From assembly GCA_013396755.1 (NCBI GenBank), contig VWZF01001805.1, forward strand, positions 703,728-767,727: a stretch of DNA of 64,000 nt. The letters run 5' to 3'. This DNA is from Sclerurus mexicanus (Eukaryota; Chordata; Aves; Passeriformes; Furnariidae). This document shows positions 12,431 through 26,422 of the stretch, piece after piece. The translations under genes were made by a program, and so were the position numbers. Position 1 is the stretch's first letter. Every line of letters starts with the position of its first letter. The notes beneath the pieces were generated by a model. The model worked only from the letters and a program-made list of their open reading frames with translations. It did not search any database and had not been told where the DNA came from.

Positions 12431-14570
12431 TGCAATGACGCCAGTGCCCTCTGATCAAATATTAACAAATCTGTAGAAGTATTCAAATGAAAAATTAATA
12501 AACAACATTTAAAAATTATTCTGAAGCTCTATTACTAAGTGCTCTTGCGCTTGTGTTAATTATTTAGTGCAGTACCAGGATTAAATACCAGACTCTATAC
12601 ACACATGACTCCCCACACCGGCCATTTGCTTGATTTTGGTGCTGTGAGAGTAATGATCTTCATCTCTGATCTAATTTCTTCAGTCTGGTCTTTGACTCCT
12701 GCTCCCCATGAGAGGATATGCTCCCCAGCCCTCAGCTTTAAGACAGCTTGCATCATTCAGGAGCTGATGCTGTGAGATTGCTACCCAAGAGGGAAGAAAT
12801 CTCATAGGAGCAAGCAAATCTGTGAGACTTGCAGTACAAGGCAAAGCCCCAGACATATTTGGGGGCTGCAGTGAATCAAAGCTGCCTTCCTCATCCTGCT
12901 GCCCCCGATCACTGAAATCCGGTTTTGTCACCCTGCCCCTGGGTGCTTCTGCTTGACAGGGTCTGCATTCACACCATTGCCATGGAAAACTTGGATGTGA
13001 GTTAACACAGAAGCCCTGGGTGTACCTGGTGTGCTTAATGGACACTTTCAAAACCTGCCATGTGCTTTCACACCCTCATTCAGCAAGGGAAGTTTTCTCT
13101 GTCTCTCCTGTTTATTACTAGTGAGAACCAGGCACAGTCTGGGAGAGACCAGAGCTGTTCCCACTCTCTCCCAAGCACTATGGTCTCACTGCTCATGCAG
13201 CACTCGGTGTCCAAAATATCAAGGCGGCTGGCAAGGGCTGCTGGAGGCAGCTTCTGCGTAGAGCTCAGTGGCAGCAGAGCATGAAGGAAGAGCAGCCCTC
13301 ACTGATCAGCGAGGCAGAACACGCCATACATCCCAACAGTGCCCTCCTTGCCCGCAGGAGAGGAGAAGGGGAATTTTGGCAGGTGCTCAGAGGGGAATGG
13401 GAGGGCTGTATCTGCCTTCTGTCTCCCCATCCCTTGGTTGGGGCAGGGGGTGCAAACCTATTTACTGTTGGCAAAGAGGGACTGCTGAATGCTGCTGATC
13501 TGGGAATGTTACTTATTGATTTTCCTGGGGTGCCTGGAGGTAGATATTGTGTAAGCAATGGTTTAATTGCATATATATGTAGATACCACTGCTCATTTGC
13601 CATCCTGGAGCACAGCTAATGAAAAATGTGTTCAGACAGACTGACTGCAGGTGTGTAGCCTCCTTCATTGTCAGATAAGAAGTTTACAAAACGGAAATAA
13701 ATAAATAATATTGACATGACCAGAAGTCCTTGGTATTTTTGAATTCAGAAGACTTTTCCTTAATTTAGCCCTGCAGTAAGTCCAGGTGCCTGTCCAGATA
13801 CAGCTGATCAGCCAGCAGGGAAAGCACTCCCCTAATTAATCTCTGGAGTGACAGTGTCTGCATACAAACCAAGGGTGCATCTGTTTGGTAGATGGATTTG
13901 CACATCTCTAGTGCCGTACTTCTGTTTCAGTTCCCGAGCATTCATGAAAAGGAAGATGTTGTCTTCTGCCACCACTCACAAGTCTGGTATTCAAAATAAA
14001 CTCCAGGAGCCCCAGATTAGTAGGACTTCACTGCAAGTTCTGCGTTGGCCTCTACCACACATATTGGCACCTGTAATTCTGTAGGTGTCCTTATTTGCAT
14101 ACAGCTATCTGTCTTTTGTGCTTTTTAGAGAGCTGAAGAAAATCAGTGCAGTGAATTGGGGTGGAAATCTGCCAGCTTTGGTCTAATCAACCTCTGTGAC
14201 TCTAACTGCAAGTGGTACCGGCACAAGGCATTCTTTCACCTACCTTGATGTGCAGCCACCCCCTGTCTGGGCTGAAAAAGGTTCTTCTATGCATTACAGA
14301 GTCATATGGAAGTGTAGGACAGGAAATGACAGATGTACCAATTTATCAACACACTCTGTTACAAGTAGCAGTGGTAGATCCTGAAGTGATGAGCTTGTAC
14401 ACAACAGGAACTGAATTAATCTCTGGAAACCGGAAAAGGAGGTCAAAAAGAGCAGATTTGACCCAAACCTTGTTTTAAAATTTAAACTTCAATTAAATAT
14501 CATCTTACTTATTTTCCACATCCAGAAGTTTTCATTCCTGTGTCTTTAGTTCAAGTGCTTTCTGAAGCAC
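12431..14570. other. Unique non-coding sequence, no gene seen
   Basis: Nothing recognisable. The region around 13100-13620 is somewhat more GC-rich and carries overlapping open frames on both strands (112 codons each way at 13265-13619). Such mirrored frames are typical of low stop-codon density and not of a gene. AATAAA-like strings occur, as expected in AT-rich DNA, without a transcript to attach them to. Confidence 0.55.
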
Positions 14571-14618
14571 AAGAAAAAACCCAAACATACAAAAAAAACC
14601 AACCAAACAAAAAAAAAG
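14571..14618 (+). repeat. A-rich/CAAA low-complexity tract
   Basis: A and C/A mixture (aagaaaaaaccc, then accaaccaaac, then a run of nine A). It resembles the CAAA-type tracts near 36 kb. Such tracts can be the degenerate tail of a retroposed sequence. No body is recognised upstream. Confidence 0.7.
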
Positions 14619-17047
14619 CAGTGAAAGCCAGTGAACAGGACTGCCAGGAGCTGTGCCTTTCCAGCTTCCTAACCAAGTCTTTTGAAAAACCTTAGCAGAA
14701 TGGTCCCCAGCAAATCCTTTGTAAATGCTGTACTCGACTCCAAGCCCACTGGCATAGGCTGGAGGAGTTTAGAAAATGCCACAGGGATATGCAGTGCAGG
14801 AGGAACAAAACTCACAGGCTGTGGACATCCTCATCAGCAAGCTGCAGCCGTTTGATTAAATCCTTCCGAGCAGCCGGAGATAATAACACCATGAATAGAG
14901 CTTCCTAATTTCATTTCCCAGCATCATGGAGCAGGTATATTTCCATATATAGGTGCAGGACCCTTGCTGCACTGTCTTTAATAATCACTAGAGATAAAGG
15001 CAGAGCTTCCCCTATGTGTCACTGCAAATTCAGGAGTTAAATTCAAGAGACACCAAATCCCTCTTACTGGTGTTTCTGCAGTGGCACAGAGAACAGGCTG
15101 GTGGGCGCTGAGAATGATTGATGGTGTTGCTGACCAAATGGAGAATGGTGATTTATGGACAAGCCACAGTCCAAGCCCTGCATGCTATACTGGAGAAAAA
15201 TAAATGGATTCAGTTTCAGACCTCTTGGAAGGTGCTGGCCAAAGGCTTTCATTAAGTTAGCCTCTTGGATGTGGGCTGTCAAAATATTTTAACATCTGTC
15301 AGTGACCTCCAAGCATTTTCCTTTCCCTTCACTGCCTGCTCCAGCCCCAGACCTCCCTTGCAGTCAAAACTGACAGCATTAGCCATTAGAATCACTCTTC
15401 GAATTAATTACCCAGAAATACGCTTTCAAATCTTCCACTCCATGTAACAGCAAATTAAAGGGCAGCCTGGGTGGGGTTTTACACATCCTGCTTTGGCTGC
15501 CCCTTTCCAGCTAATGTGGCTATTAACACCCTGACTGCAGTGTCGCCTCTGCTCTCACTCCCTTGCTCCATGCTTGCTGAGAAAAATAGAGGCAGAAAGG
15601 GCTTTTACAAAACTTTTAAAGAAAATTGAACACATTGATGGAAAGACTAGAGGGATGGTCCAGGAGGCAAAGGTTCCTGAGGAAGCAGTGCCTGGCCTGG
15701 TGTCTGCGTAGAGACTCTGGGATATTCTGTGCTGTGACTCAGGTGCCCCTGCAGTGACTGGGCAGTTCTGCTCCCAATTCTCCATTCCTCACTGCCCTGC
15801 AACATTGCTCTTACCAGCAAAAAGCAAGTCAGGCTGGTACTCAGGGTGGCAAGGGGGCACAACAAGTGTTGAGTGATCTCATAGTAGAACTTAGGCATCT
15901 TCTGTTCCTCCTTTTCTGCAAGATCCCAAAAGGGAAACACAGAGCACAGGGACAACTCGTATCACGGGTACCTCCATGCTGATGACTGATTCTTGTTCCT
16001 CAAAGTTGATATGTCTCTAGAGCAATAAACAGTAACACACCAAGCTCATTCCTGTCCTTTCAGCAAGCAAATTTTTCTCAGGTCATGTCTGGAGATGCTG
16101 ATGAGATGATCCCCCAAATGTGTGCACGAGTAGTGACCATATATGTATGTAGCCCAATACTAGTTCTGTGTTTGCTCTCCCATTTAATCTGCCTTTTCCC
16201 CATTCTAAGGATCAAGTGAAGAAGTCTGGCAAATAGTTTTCATCATTTATTCAGGAGCTTTATAAAATATTTTTCAGGTATTTAAATTTTTTTAAAGCAA
16301 CTGTTTAAAATTCAGACTCAGTTGAATGCCTAATTTGTATAAAGAATTACCACAGAATTACCACAGTTTAATCCATACCCATTTCTGCCCACAAAATTGG
16401 CAAAAATCCCTTCTGAAGCAAATAACTTGATCTGCTTTTCCTCTCTATGTTTTCTTGAACTGCTGAGATCCACTGTATTCTGCTGATGGTTGAGATACAA
16501 ACATCCCCTTGCCTGAAAGCGAGCAATTGGCTTTTCCTCGGTGGGTAACTCTCCCCCTAAACTCTCTGCTTGACAGCCCCTATTCCCACATGGACCCAGT
16601 GAAACCAGCAGGCTGTCTCTGTCTCGGTGAGGGTCTCCAGACAGCTGCCCCCAGGGGTGGAGAGGGACAGACAGGTACCTGCAAGGATGGGGTGGCCGTG
16701 GGGAGTTGGAGGAAGCCTGTGGGAATGAGACCTGCAGCTGCATCAGCGCAAGAGGAATAAATGAATGGCATCAATTCTGCCAGTCCTGAGAGGTGATGTG
16801 ATTGCTAGAAATGGTTAGAATAATTTTCATCCACTTTCTTCTTCCCCACACCCCCTTCACTCTTCATTTTTATCTTTCCTAGAGCAGCATCTCGCAAACA
16901 CTCCCTCTGCAAACACTCCCTATACGAGCTGATGGAAGGGAGCAGGGTTCCCTGAAGCAGAAGAAGAGAAATCAAAGGGCTTGGGGACAGAAGGGAAAAT
17001 AAATAAATAAAAGGGCTTGTTTATCTTTTTATTAATAGCAGAGTAGT
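14619..17047. other. Unique non-coding sequence, no gene seen
   Basis: No exon or transposon recognised. A 137-codon minus frame at 16330-16743 and a 102-codon minus frame at 15647-15955 lack any family signature. A small tandem duplication (16894-16921) is listed separately. An A/T-rich run of AAATAAAT type occurs at about 16996-17014. Confidence 0.55.
16894..16921. repeat. Two-copy short tandem duplication, 15-nt period
   Basis: The 13-mer gcaaacactccct is present at 16894-16906 and repeated exactly at 16909-16921. It is a local slippage-type duplication with no further copies beside it. Confidence 0.85.
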
Positions 17048-17862
17048 GTTCCCAAGGGGATAGACCAACTGTGTCTCTAATCCGGCCATGCAAAGCTGCT
17101 TCCCTGACTGTTCGGTTTGTGTTTTTTTCTCTTCTCTTTTCCAGGGTTAATTACTGGGAAAGAAAAGTGAGACATTTAATTCTTGCCTCCTCAGATCTCC
17201 CCCTCCTTCCCCAGCGAACCACACAGAACTTGAGTGCTTGCCCTCAGACCACAGAGCCAGTGTTGAACTGTCCTGGTTGCTGCCACATCTGTCCAGGCTT
17301 GGTGACACTCCCAGGCTATACAGGAATGAGGAGAGGGACAAATCCTTCACATTGCACAGTGATCCAGTCACTGACAACAGGGGGTGGTTTTAATTTGTGT
17401 TTGTGTGAAGAAACATTCAGCTGGGTCAGTGACACTGCTCTGCCCTTACCCAGGGTAAATGAGCATAACCTACACGCTGCCTGGCAGCAGGATGGCCTTC
17501 TGACATGTCTTGAAAGGGAAACAGGAGGAGGTAGCTGTGATGGGCAGATAGGCTTTGAAACACATTCCAGGGAAGGGAGCATAAGAGCTACAGATATTTA
17601 TCTGAGATGTGGCCCTGTCCTGCTCTATCTGCAAAAGCAGTGCAGAATGCTGGCCAGTTTAATGACACCATCCTGCTGCAGGGATGTCCACCAAGGACTT
17701 GCTCACCATTCCCAAAGCCCTGCCACAGAAGAACCCTCCATGACAAAGTTTCTGAAGTATACTTTGTGCTTGGGCTCTGGCCTGGAAGCTGGAGACTTTT
17801 ATTTTAGGATATCTGAGAGAGGACTTTCAAAAGCATATCTCATCAAAAGTCAAAGGGAATGA
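17048..17862 (+). other. Longest open frame of the window, unrecognised; possible terminal exon
   Basis: This frame runs 271 codons stop to stop (TAG at 17044-17046, stop codon at 17860-17862). The first in-frame GTG is at 17071 but the first ATG is only at 17326, leaving 178 codons if translated from there. A textbook 3' splice site lies inside it: a ctgac branch-point-like string at about 17105-17109, a long pyrimidine tract at about 17121-17142, and AG at 17143-17144. If spliced there, the exon would stay open for 238 codons. The predicted peptide is cysteine- and serine-rich without a known domain, membrane segment or repeat. A possible polyadenylation hexamer (AATAAA) follows at about 18121. 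No homologue is recognised, so chance, a lncRNA exon or a lineage-specific gene all remain possible; chance or non-coding is favoured. Confidence 0.2.
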
Positions 17863-20800
17863 AGAACCTGACCTCCTTGTATGCAGTTTGGCCTCTCTCC
17901 CCAAGCTGTTCTGGCTTCCCTTTTAGGACAGCAAAACCTTATCCATCCTGCTTGGTAATTAATCCAGTTTGTAGCCATCAGGGGTTTTCTTGAAAGAAGC
18001 AGTCCAAGTGGTCACCTGCGAACCCCGAGTCCACCTTTAACTGTGACACAGCTTGAAGCTGCAGCAAAGTTGGTGCGGCAGAGACAAGGTCAGCCCTGAG
18101 ACGTGTCACAGCAGTTATATTAATAAAATTAATATCAGTAATTTTGCCAGGGTCTCATAGCCTCCTCCAACACACCTTTTCTCAGGTGACCAGTCTCATC
18201 ACGAAGCCCTGTGGCTTCCTGAGTGAGTTATCAGCATCTGACCTTCTGCACAAGAACAGATGGCAAGTGATTTTGAATGAGGATCCCCAAATACGCACAG
18301 TAGGAAGTACAATTTCCCAAAAGTCATGGTGAAGGGAGAGGAAAGGGCTGGTCTGAAGTGTTTTTTAAAGCTACTAATTGGGGGAAGGAGAAAGGCAAGG
18401 AAGGATAAGCATTCAGGTAGGGGTAGAGGGAGGGGAAACTGCATCTTAGGGCCTGGAATATGGTACATCTCTGAAACTGCTGAGAGGGATGTAGCCGTCT
18501 CTGCAAATCAAGATGAGCTGGCTGGCCAATGAAGCATGCCCGGCATTTTATTTCTCATATTGTTTGGAGATAGGGATTCAGCTGAGTGCATTCAGCAAAT
18601 AAAGATCAAATAACCTGCTGTGAATAATGTTTTAAACCTGGGTTCCTATCAGGATCTAGTTATAAGCCCATATACTCCGTTGGATAAAAAATAAGTTACA
18701 CATGGCTGGAGGCAGTATTACTTTCTATGGAAGATGAAATCTGTTTTGAAATAGAAAATGTTTAGTGATTCCCCCTCCTCTTTTTATTTTTTTTGGAAAG
18801 GCTAAACCACATAAAGCTGCCTGATGGAAACAGTGGAGACGGGTCCACGAATATTTCACCCACCACCTCTGGGTCCAGAGCTAAGGGTTTATGCTAAAAG
18901 AAGGGGTGAGCCCCAGAAGGAGGGGTGAGCTGGAGCCCACATTGCCAGCAGGTTTGGCTATTTTGCCTGGAATCAAGCTAACCTCTATTGCACTAAGCTC
19001 CTTAGCTGTGCAGAGAAACAAGCCCCTGACGAGCTGATCCTTTGCTTTGCGTGATGATAATCAACACCTTGGCTGTCAGCCATGGGGAAAAGCCACCAGT
19101 TGCTGCTACTCCTCTCCAGAGCATGCGCACCTGAACCAGCTCGTGGCTTGACAGCACAGGGGATTTCTACTGAGATTCTTGGGCCAGGTATAAATGCTGA
19201 TTCTTGCTTTTGAAAAGAACAGACTGCACAAATAGTCCAGTGTTGATGGAGAAAAGCGCTTTTGCACAGCGATGTGGCAATATAGCCCTTTCTTTTTGGA
19301 GGGAGAGTCAGCAATACCCCATTGCTGCAAAAGATAGAAAATGGCTACTGAAAGTTTTCAGTGTTTTTTTTCAGAACTACTCTTACTGTGATGTTACACT
19401 TGACCCTGTTGTTTTGCTTTCATTTCTTTGTCCTTCACCTTTTCTCACATGAGTTAAAACTTCTAGTTTTTAATGAGTCTCTAAGAGTTGCAAAAAAATC
19501 TACATAAGTCCTTGGTATTCCCTCTTCAGTAGTCCGTCAGTCAGACAGATGGTCGAAAATTTTTCCTCTAATCTGTTGCTTTTTTGTTTTTTTAAAGAAA
19601 TGTTTATTGTGTGAAGTATCTGCTTTGCAGCAAAAACTTCAATTATTCCCCAGAAAAACAAATATTAAAAAATGAAAACATTTTGACTGAAACCCTAAAT
19701 ACTTCATCCAAAAAAAAAAATAATTCCCATCCCCAGTGTGTGTGTTTGCATCTCTGTTAAAATACTTTGATTTGGAAATGCTGCCACACAGGGGATTTTG
19801 TCAGAGCAATTCTTGTTCTCGTTCCCCATCATGGACCACGTGCCCTAAATCTGCTGCCTCCTCCATGGTGGCATGGCAAGAGGTCCTGGGGGCACTGTCT
19901 CCCCACTCTGAGGGAGGAAACCCTCAGGGAAGGAGTGTGAGCAGGAGGTCTCACCTACAAAGACAGTGAGAGCCTGAAGTGTTTGAAATCTGACTTGTAT
20001 GAGGTACCACAGGGACATTATTAATATGAAAATTCTCTGCTTGTGGATATGATATTCTAGAGTTTGAATTTTCTTTAAAATACTGAATTTAGAAAAAAAA
20101 AAGCCATACTTTTGTACTTTTTAAAATGATTTTTGCAGGCACTTGCACTTTGCTCAACTGGCTTTAGTCACCATGAGTTCTGGTTAAATCTTTCCTGAGC
20201 TGCCCACCCCAGGTACCCTTCCCACTGCAAGCCTGGGCAACCAGGATGTGTTTCCTGTTTTTTCATGAGTGGTGATGGACACTCAACCCCTAACCCTCAA
20301 TAACTAAATAACTAAATAACCAGTAGCTGTTCTGCAGCTATTGAGTACTGACTACTGGAGCGTTATCTGGATTCTGAGAAGATGGGGAAGATGGGACATA
20401 TTCCTGCTTAAAAGAAAGTGCTCATATTTGCTTATGCATTAAGTTCAAACTGTTCTGCAAAGCATAAATGGAAAGATGGACAGTTTTCAAGTAAACTGGC
20501 AAGCACTGGGCACATGGGGAGGAAAATGAGACACATTTCTTCACTCCCTTCAGACTGAGTGAGCGGTGGGAAGGAGAAAGGGGATGCAGGTGGACTCATC
20601 CCCACTAACCCAAGTTTATTCTGTCTGCTCTCAAAGGCTGACCAACACTCACTGCAGTACCGTGGCATGGAGCCCAAGTAGCTAAATAAACCCAGCTTGT
20701 CAGCATGTTGTATTAACTCTGGCCCAGCGCCAACCTGATGTGGTCATGCAATTTCTGGTCAGCTCAGCATCTCATCAGTGCTTGCTTGCATCTCCATAGT

Positions 20801-23800
20801 GGACCCAAGGCAGTCATCTTTCATGTCTCTCTTCTCCTCTCTCAACCCATAAGGGTTTCATCTGCATATTTACAAGACAAACTGACTTTCCTGATTTACC
20901 ATGAAAATAAATTTCATGATGAATAAATGGAAGGTGTCTTGAAAATTTAAGAAGCCTCCAAGTATTTCTCCTAATGCAGCTCAGACCTAAAATGTTCCTG
21001 TTGGGATAAGTGGAAATATATCCCCTGCTTCTTTCAGTCTGCAACTTAAAAAGCAACCCCCAATTTTCCAGCAACAGAGAGAGCTATGAGGCCTGGAGAA
21101 GTACAGTACTCTTGATTATAGCTTTGTTGAAAAACACTGTTCTGAGATGTCTGGAGACGAGATAATAGGCACTGTTTTAGTTTAAAATAAGAGGCATTTC
21201 ATGAACAAAGATCCCAGTGTGCAGAGGCAGGGGAATATTGAAAATGTCTTTCAGTGCTCTCTAGATTTGACTGTCTGGATTGTATTGTCATTATGTTTTC
21301 CCCAGAAGTCCCACTTTTGGAGAAGCCATGCCACCAGGCCCTTGAGGCAGATCCAGACAGTCAATAGTTCTAGCTGAGAGAATCTTAAATACATGGAGAA
21401 TGAAAGAGACTTTTGTAGACCTGATCCTTGTGCTACTGGATAAAGTAGTGGATTTTTTTTTTTTGCATTCTTCACCTGCTACTGTGTTGTGCAGTTAAAT
21501 ATTGTAAATAATCATTTTTATTTGCATTTTATCTTCCCTGAGCTTGAGCTCAGTCTGTTTTCAGCATGAGTGGTTTGATACTCAGGCATGTTTTACTGCA
21601 GTAATATAGCTGTTCTTAAAAGCATGATAGTGGAATACCTTGTAAATGCCCAACTTTGGTGTGAATTACTGCAGATCACCCACAAGCTGGCAGGAAACAT
21701 GGGTTTCATGACATAGTTTGAGAGCTGCTGTTGCAGAGGTTCAGGGAAGATGCAAGTGACCACTTAGTGAAAGGGAAGAATTTTCCTATTATAAAGAGAA
21801 TGTCTGATGGTTCTGGGGCATCTCTGACTCCATGGAGAAAAGAACTTCAAGTCTCCAGCCACGAAACACCAAAAGAAGAAGCAGAGCCTAATCCTGGCAT
21901 TGTGTTGAGCACAGAAAGGAGAAGTGAAGGCCAAGCACAGAGCACCTCTGTTCTTGCATATCAGGTCCTAAATACAGACACCTCTGCATTTAAAAAATAA
22001 AAGTAAATTCCTTGAGTCAGTTATAGAAGTTACTGTCTGCCCATTATCACTTCTGTGCCTCGCTAATGACAAAGATGCCAAAAAGTCTGGCATGTTATTT
22101 TACTGAGCTCCCACCCAAACTCACGAAAGCAGATTAAGAAGTCACTCTCAGCTTCTGAGGGCAGAATTCACCTCTTTAGGTGAATCAGCAGCCTTGGAGA
22201 CAGCAAAAAGCAGATCCAGTGGAAGTTCTGGCACAATCACATGTATCACCGGCCTCAGTCAGAGCGGCTTCATCATTGCTTGTATTACACTGGTTTTGCT
22301 GCATGGGAATCGCTGAAACAGACCTTGAAATCTGCTAGCAACCAATTGCATTTGAACATTTCAGATATAATAATAAATATCTTCTGCTTTTCATTAAGGA
22401 TGTAGAGCTTCCAGCCTTCCTGATATGAATCCAGACAAGCTGGCAATAAACAGAAACCAACAGCCCATGCATAATGGAGCTGGGTTTTATGCAGACGCAG
22501 CTCTCTCTTGTCTAAAATCTTTGTGAGTGGATGTAGGACTCCCAGGGGATTAATTGTGCTGGACAGCATGTTCTGTGCAAGTTCATGCCCCTTCCCCGTG
22601 TACTTCCCATCTGACCAGTGTTAGCCCGTGCAGTTCCAGTTCTTGGTATTCCACCTGAGCAATACACTTCAGTGTCTCTTCATGCAATTCGCTCACCTCT
22701 AACACAATCTTCTGCCCCTCTGGTTTGGACCCTGAACTCCTTTCAGAATGTGTCAGTGTACAGACTGGCCAAGCTGGTCCTTTACATCTGAGCTGTCCCT
22801 AAGGCTCTTCCATGACATTTCTCCTGTATCTGCTCTGCCAGTACCTTGCTGTCTTTCAGAGTCTAGGTATAGATGACCACTTATGCTTTGGGATGAAGGG
22901 CAAGATCTTGACTTACTGACCTGGGGAGGGGTTGAAAAATACCTTGTTCACTCTGCCTTCTGAAACAATCCACTTAAACTGAGAAGTCTCCCAAGGGTGT
23001 TTTTTCCAGGGAAGAAAACCACGTGCTTTGTTTTGAACATGAAATTTCATGCTCAATTCAAATGACTGTGGTTTAATGCCTCACCCACACTCAATGGCTG
23101 TGACATTGTAGTTTCTTTCCTGTGAGTTTTCCCAAGGACCTTACTTGCCAAAGACTTTTGTTCCTTCCCCCAGCTCAGCTACAAGCATGCCATTGCATGA
23201 TCTGGACAGACATCACAGTCTAAAGATCAGAAGCTGGGGCCTTTGCCCAGCTCTGGTGCTTACTCGATTGAATGAACATTACCCTTCCACGGGCCACACC
23301 TTCCTCCCTCCTTACAACAGACTTCACATCTTCTTTCCCAAGAGCTGGGAGAGTGACAAAAGATCACAGCACCCATGCCAGCCATGAGGACACCTGTTAG
23401 CCCATGGCAGACAGTCAGACAGGAACAATGATCATGTGCTTGGAAAGAGGATCCTGAAACACTACAGAGGAAAACATAGACACATCTAGAAATATGCTGA
23501 GCAACTCAGAATAGGAACATCCTAAAAGGATTGTCTCTTTTATAGAGGAAAGCAAAAATATGACCCTCCGTTTCCTTATGGTAGAGGTTGGATTCATCTC
23601 ACTTCTTCAAGGCAGACATTTCCATTGAGCTAGGCACTCCAGGCTTCAGTTGTAGTCAAGGATAGACACAGGCAGGCAGCCTAATGTCTGTAATATGATG
23701 AGATGAACTGCACTTTAAAAAGTCTATTATTCTTTCTAGCCTGTAAAATAAACCTGTGATGAGTGGATCAGTTTGCTGAATGGGAATATGAAGTTAATCC

Positions 23801-26422
23801 CATCCCTGATTTCTGGGTTTATCAGTGCAGAACTTTCACCCTCCCACAGTTTGGTACTGGTTTGATCACAAAAAGAGTTCACAATTTTCAAAAACTGAAT
23901 CCTTGAGTGCAGCTTCTGGAGTTTTTAACCAGACCAGGCAGCAGGTCCTATAAGATACCTGTAGATTAAGGCCCTTTGAATATTTCCAGAATTGTCAATT
24001 CTGGTTTCTAGTCTTTCCTGCAACAAACAACAGGCTAAGTTTCACATGTCAGCTAATACTAAATCTTACCTCAATTTTATAAACTCCTTTACATCTTGAG
24101 AGACTGGTCATTATGGGTGACAATGATAGAGATGTTCTATTGTAGATTAATGTATTATAGTCTAAGGCATGTATCAGACCAAATGTATGTTCCTCAGTAG
24201 GAGTGAAAGGCAGTGTGAGCCACAGAGCAAAACACTTATACTGAGCACTGCCTATGGAGAAGTCAGTCCTACCTCTGTCCTTGGTCCCTATGGCAACTCA
24301 GTTCTGGAATCAAATAATGCTTTTGGGGACAATTTTAAGATCTATGGAGTTTCTAACCCCAGGAGTTTGCAGACCAGAAGCTGAACCCCATCCTGCCAGG
24401 CTAACATACATCTCTTCTCAGTGCCTTTCTCAGATTAAACTATTTTGTCTTGATTGTGAATAACCATAACCCGTAAAAAATATTCCAAACACAGTCTTAC
24501 TACGACCTTGTACTGTGGCATCAGTCCTTCCCTTTTTTCTCACAAAAGCACTTGTTCTGATGACATTTCTTTTGTTGTGATTCAGTAATAAATATGAGTC
24601 TTTAAACAGAAAGATTTCCAAAGGACAAGGGTCCCCCATTTTCTCCCTAGCTCAGCTGTAAATATTCTTACTTAGGTAGCACTCAAGTGCATGACTTTGC
24701 ATTGTTATGTTTGTATCACATTTTCATCTACTTCCAGTTGCATTTCTCCTTCTGTGTGTGCAGATGAGCCCCTGATCTACTCCTGCCCCTGTGCTGCCAC
24801 ACAGCTCCCACGCACCAGCCTTCACCACCCCGTTTGTCCCTCCCCACCAAAACCCAGCAGGGCTCAGCCTGCAGCCACAGAATTAATTGGAAGTAGTGAC
24901 AATGCCAGAGTTAATTAATCCCACCAAGCCAATGGCAGGAGCTTCCTGATTTCTCAGTGCTGGTCTCAGGATGTCTGATGAGATGCTCCCACCAGGACAG
25001 AACCTCATCCTGGCCAGCCAAAGCCAATGCTGGGCAATTCACTCACCTCAATGCAAAGCTGACATTTAAGCTCTTCTTCCTCTCCTCTCCCTTGTACAGC
25101 TCCAAAGACTGAGGGCAATAAGGCATCATTAAACCTAACCCTGTAACGAACACACACATCCCGCTGCTGAATTCCCACATCCTCAGCAGTGTGTCAGGCC
25201 TCATAACCCTTCTCATTCCCAGGGAATTCACCCTCCCACTTGGAAATCAGTATGTGCACTATCCCTGCTGAAAATCCTGTTCTGATGCTGTCTGCCTCCT
25301 CAACTGCCAGCAAGCTGCAAAACTTTGTTGCATTTGGATTTTAGCCACTGCACATCTGTAAGCCCTGAGGATAATCAGTCCCTGGTGAGCTGCGGGGAGT
25401 GGGAAGCCCCTCCTGTGAACCAACATCTCCTGAAATTGCCTTTGTAATCTGCTGGCTTCCCTGGCACCAAGGAAAGGTGTTGTATTGAAAACTGGGAGCA
25501 ATGGAGTCAGGACAGGGACCAGAGCAGGGAAAGAAAAGTGAAAGCGCAAGAGAATTGTCACAGTGCTGCTCCCTCCATCTGTGCCCCAGCTTTCTGGCAA
25601 TAGAAATCTGGCCTTGCTCTGAATTACCCCTACCTCAGGTGAATCCAGTTTCATGCCATAAAAGCTAGGCTTGTCCCCAGATGTTTGTTCCAGATTTGCA
25701 AAGTTTCCCTCATTGCACCTGCTTTCCAGCAGGTTTAGTACCAGCAGCTGCTAACAAGCACTGCTGGCTTGGTTGCTCACCACAATTTCTCTGTTTATTT
25801 GCTTGGGATTTTAGTGGGGTTGCCATGTTGTTGGCACTCAAAAATCTTCGTTCAACTGATTGGTTTGAATCACTGGGAAGGAAGAGCAAGTGGCAATGCA
25901 TAAATTATCTTGGAAAACAGAAACACCTATGATGAAAAAATTAAGTCTTTCAGTTTGTAACCCTGACAGAGCACCTCTGTAAGTCACTGAAACCCAAGAA
26001 GAGCGCTGGAACCCATTTGTGCCTTCCTTTTAGTGAATTTCGGCTCTTTGGAACAAGTCATTAACATTTGTTTAGTTATTTTCAAGCAGAAGTTGGCAAT
26101 CTTTAATCTGTGAAATTTCCCATAATTTATTGACACTTACACATCTTTCTTTTCTGCAGAAACACTGCTGGTTTTAATTAGCGCAAATTAATCAATAGCA
26201 GGGGGGCCATGCTGAGTTCCAGTGAAAGGCAGGTGAGGAGCGCTGGATGCATGTTAAACACGGTGATATGTAAAACTGACAACTGGAGATGAGGCATTGT
26301 GGAGCTGCTGAGCAGCGGGGCAGAGGGAGCGGGGGGAGCTCGCACAGCTCTGAGGCCACAGCACAGCGTACACTGCACACTGGAGACGCACGCTTTTAAT
26401 TATGGTTTCAAAACTTTAATAA
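17863..26422. other. Unique non-coding sequence, no gene seen
   Basis: No exon, RNA gene or transposon recognised across this stretch. Open frames reach 131 codons (25259-25654, minus) and have no family signature. Short T runs (about 21450-21463) and A runs (about 19709-19720, 20090-20102) occur. A small ATAACTAA-type repeat is at about 20299-20321. The last 250 bases (26170-26420) change from TAATTA-containing AT-rich DNA to a GC-rich patch. Confidence 0.55.
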
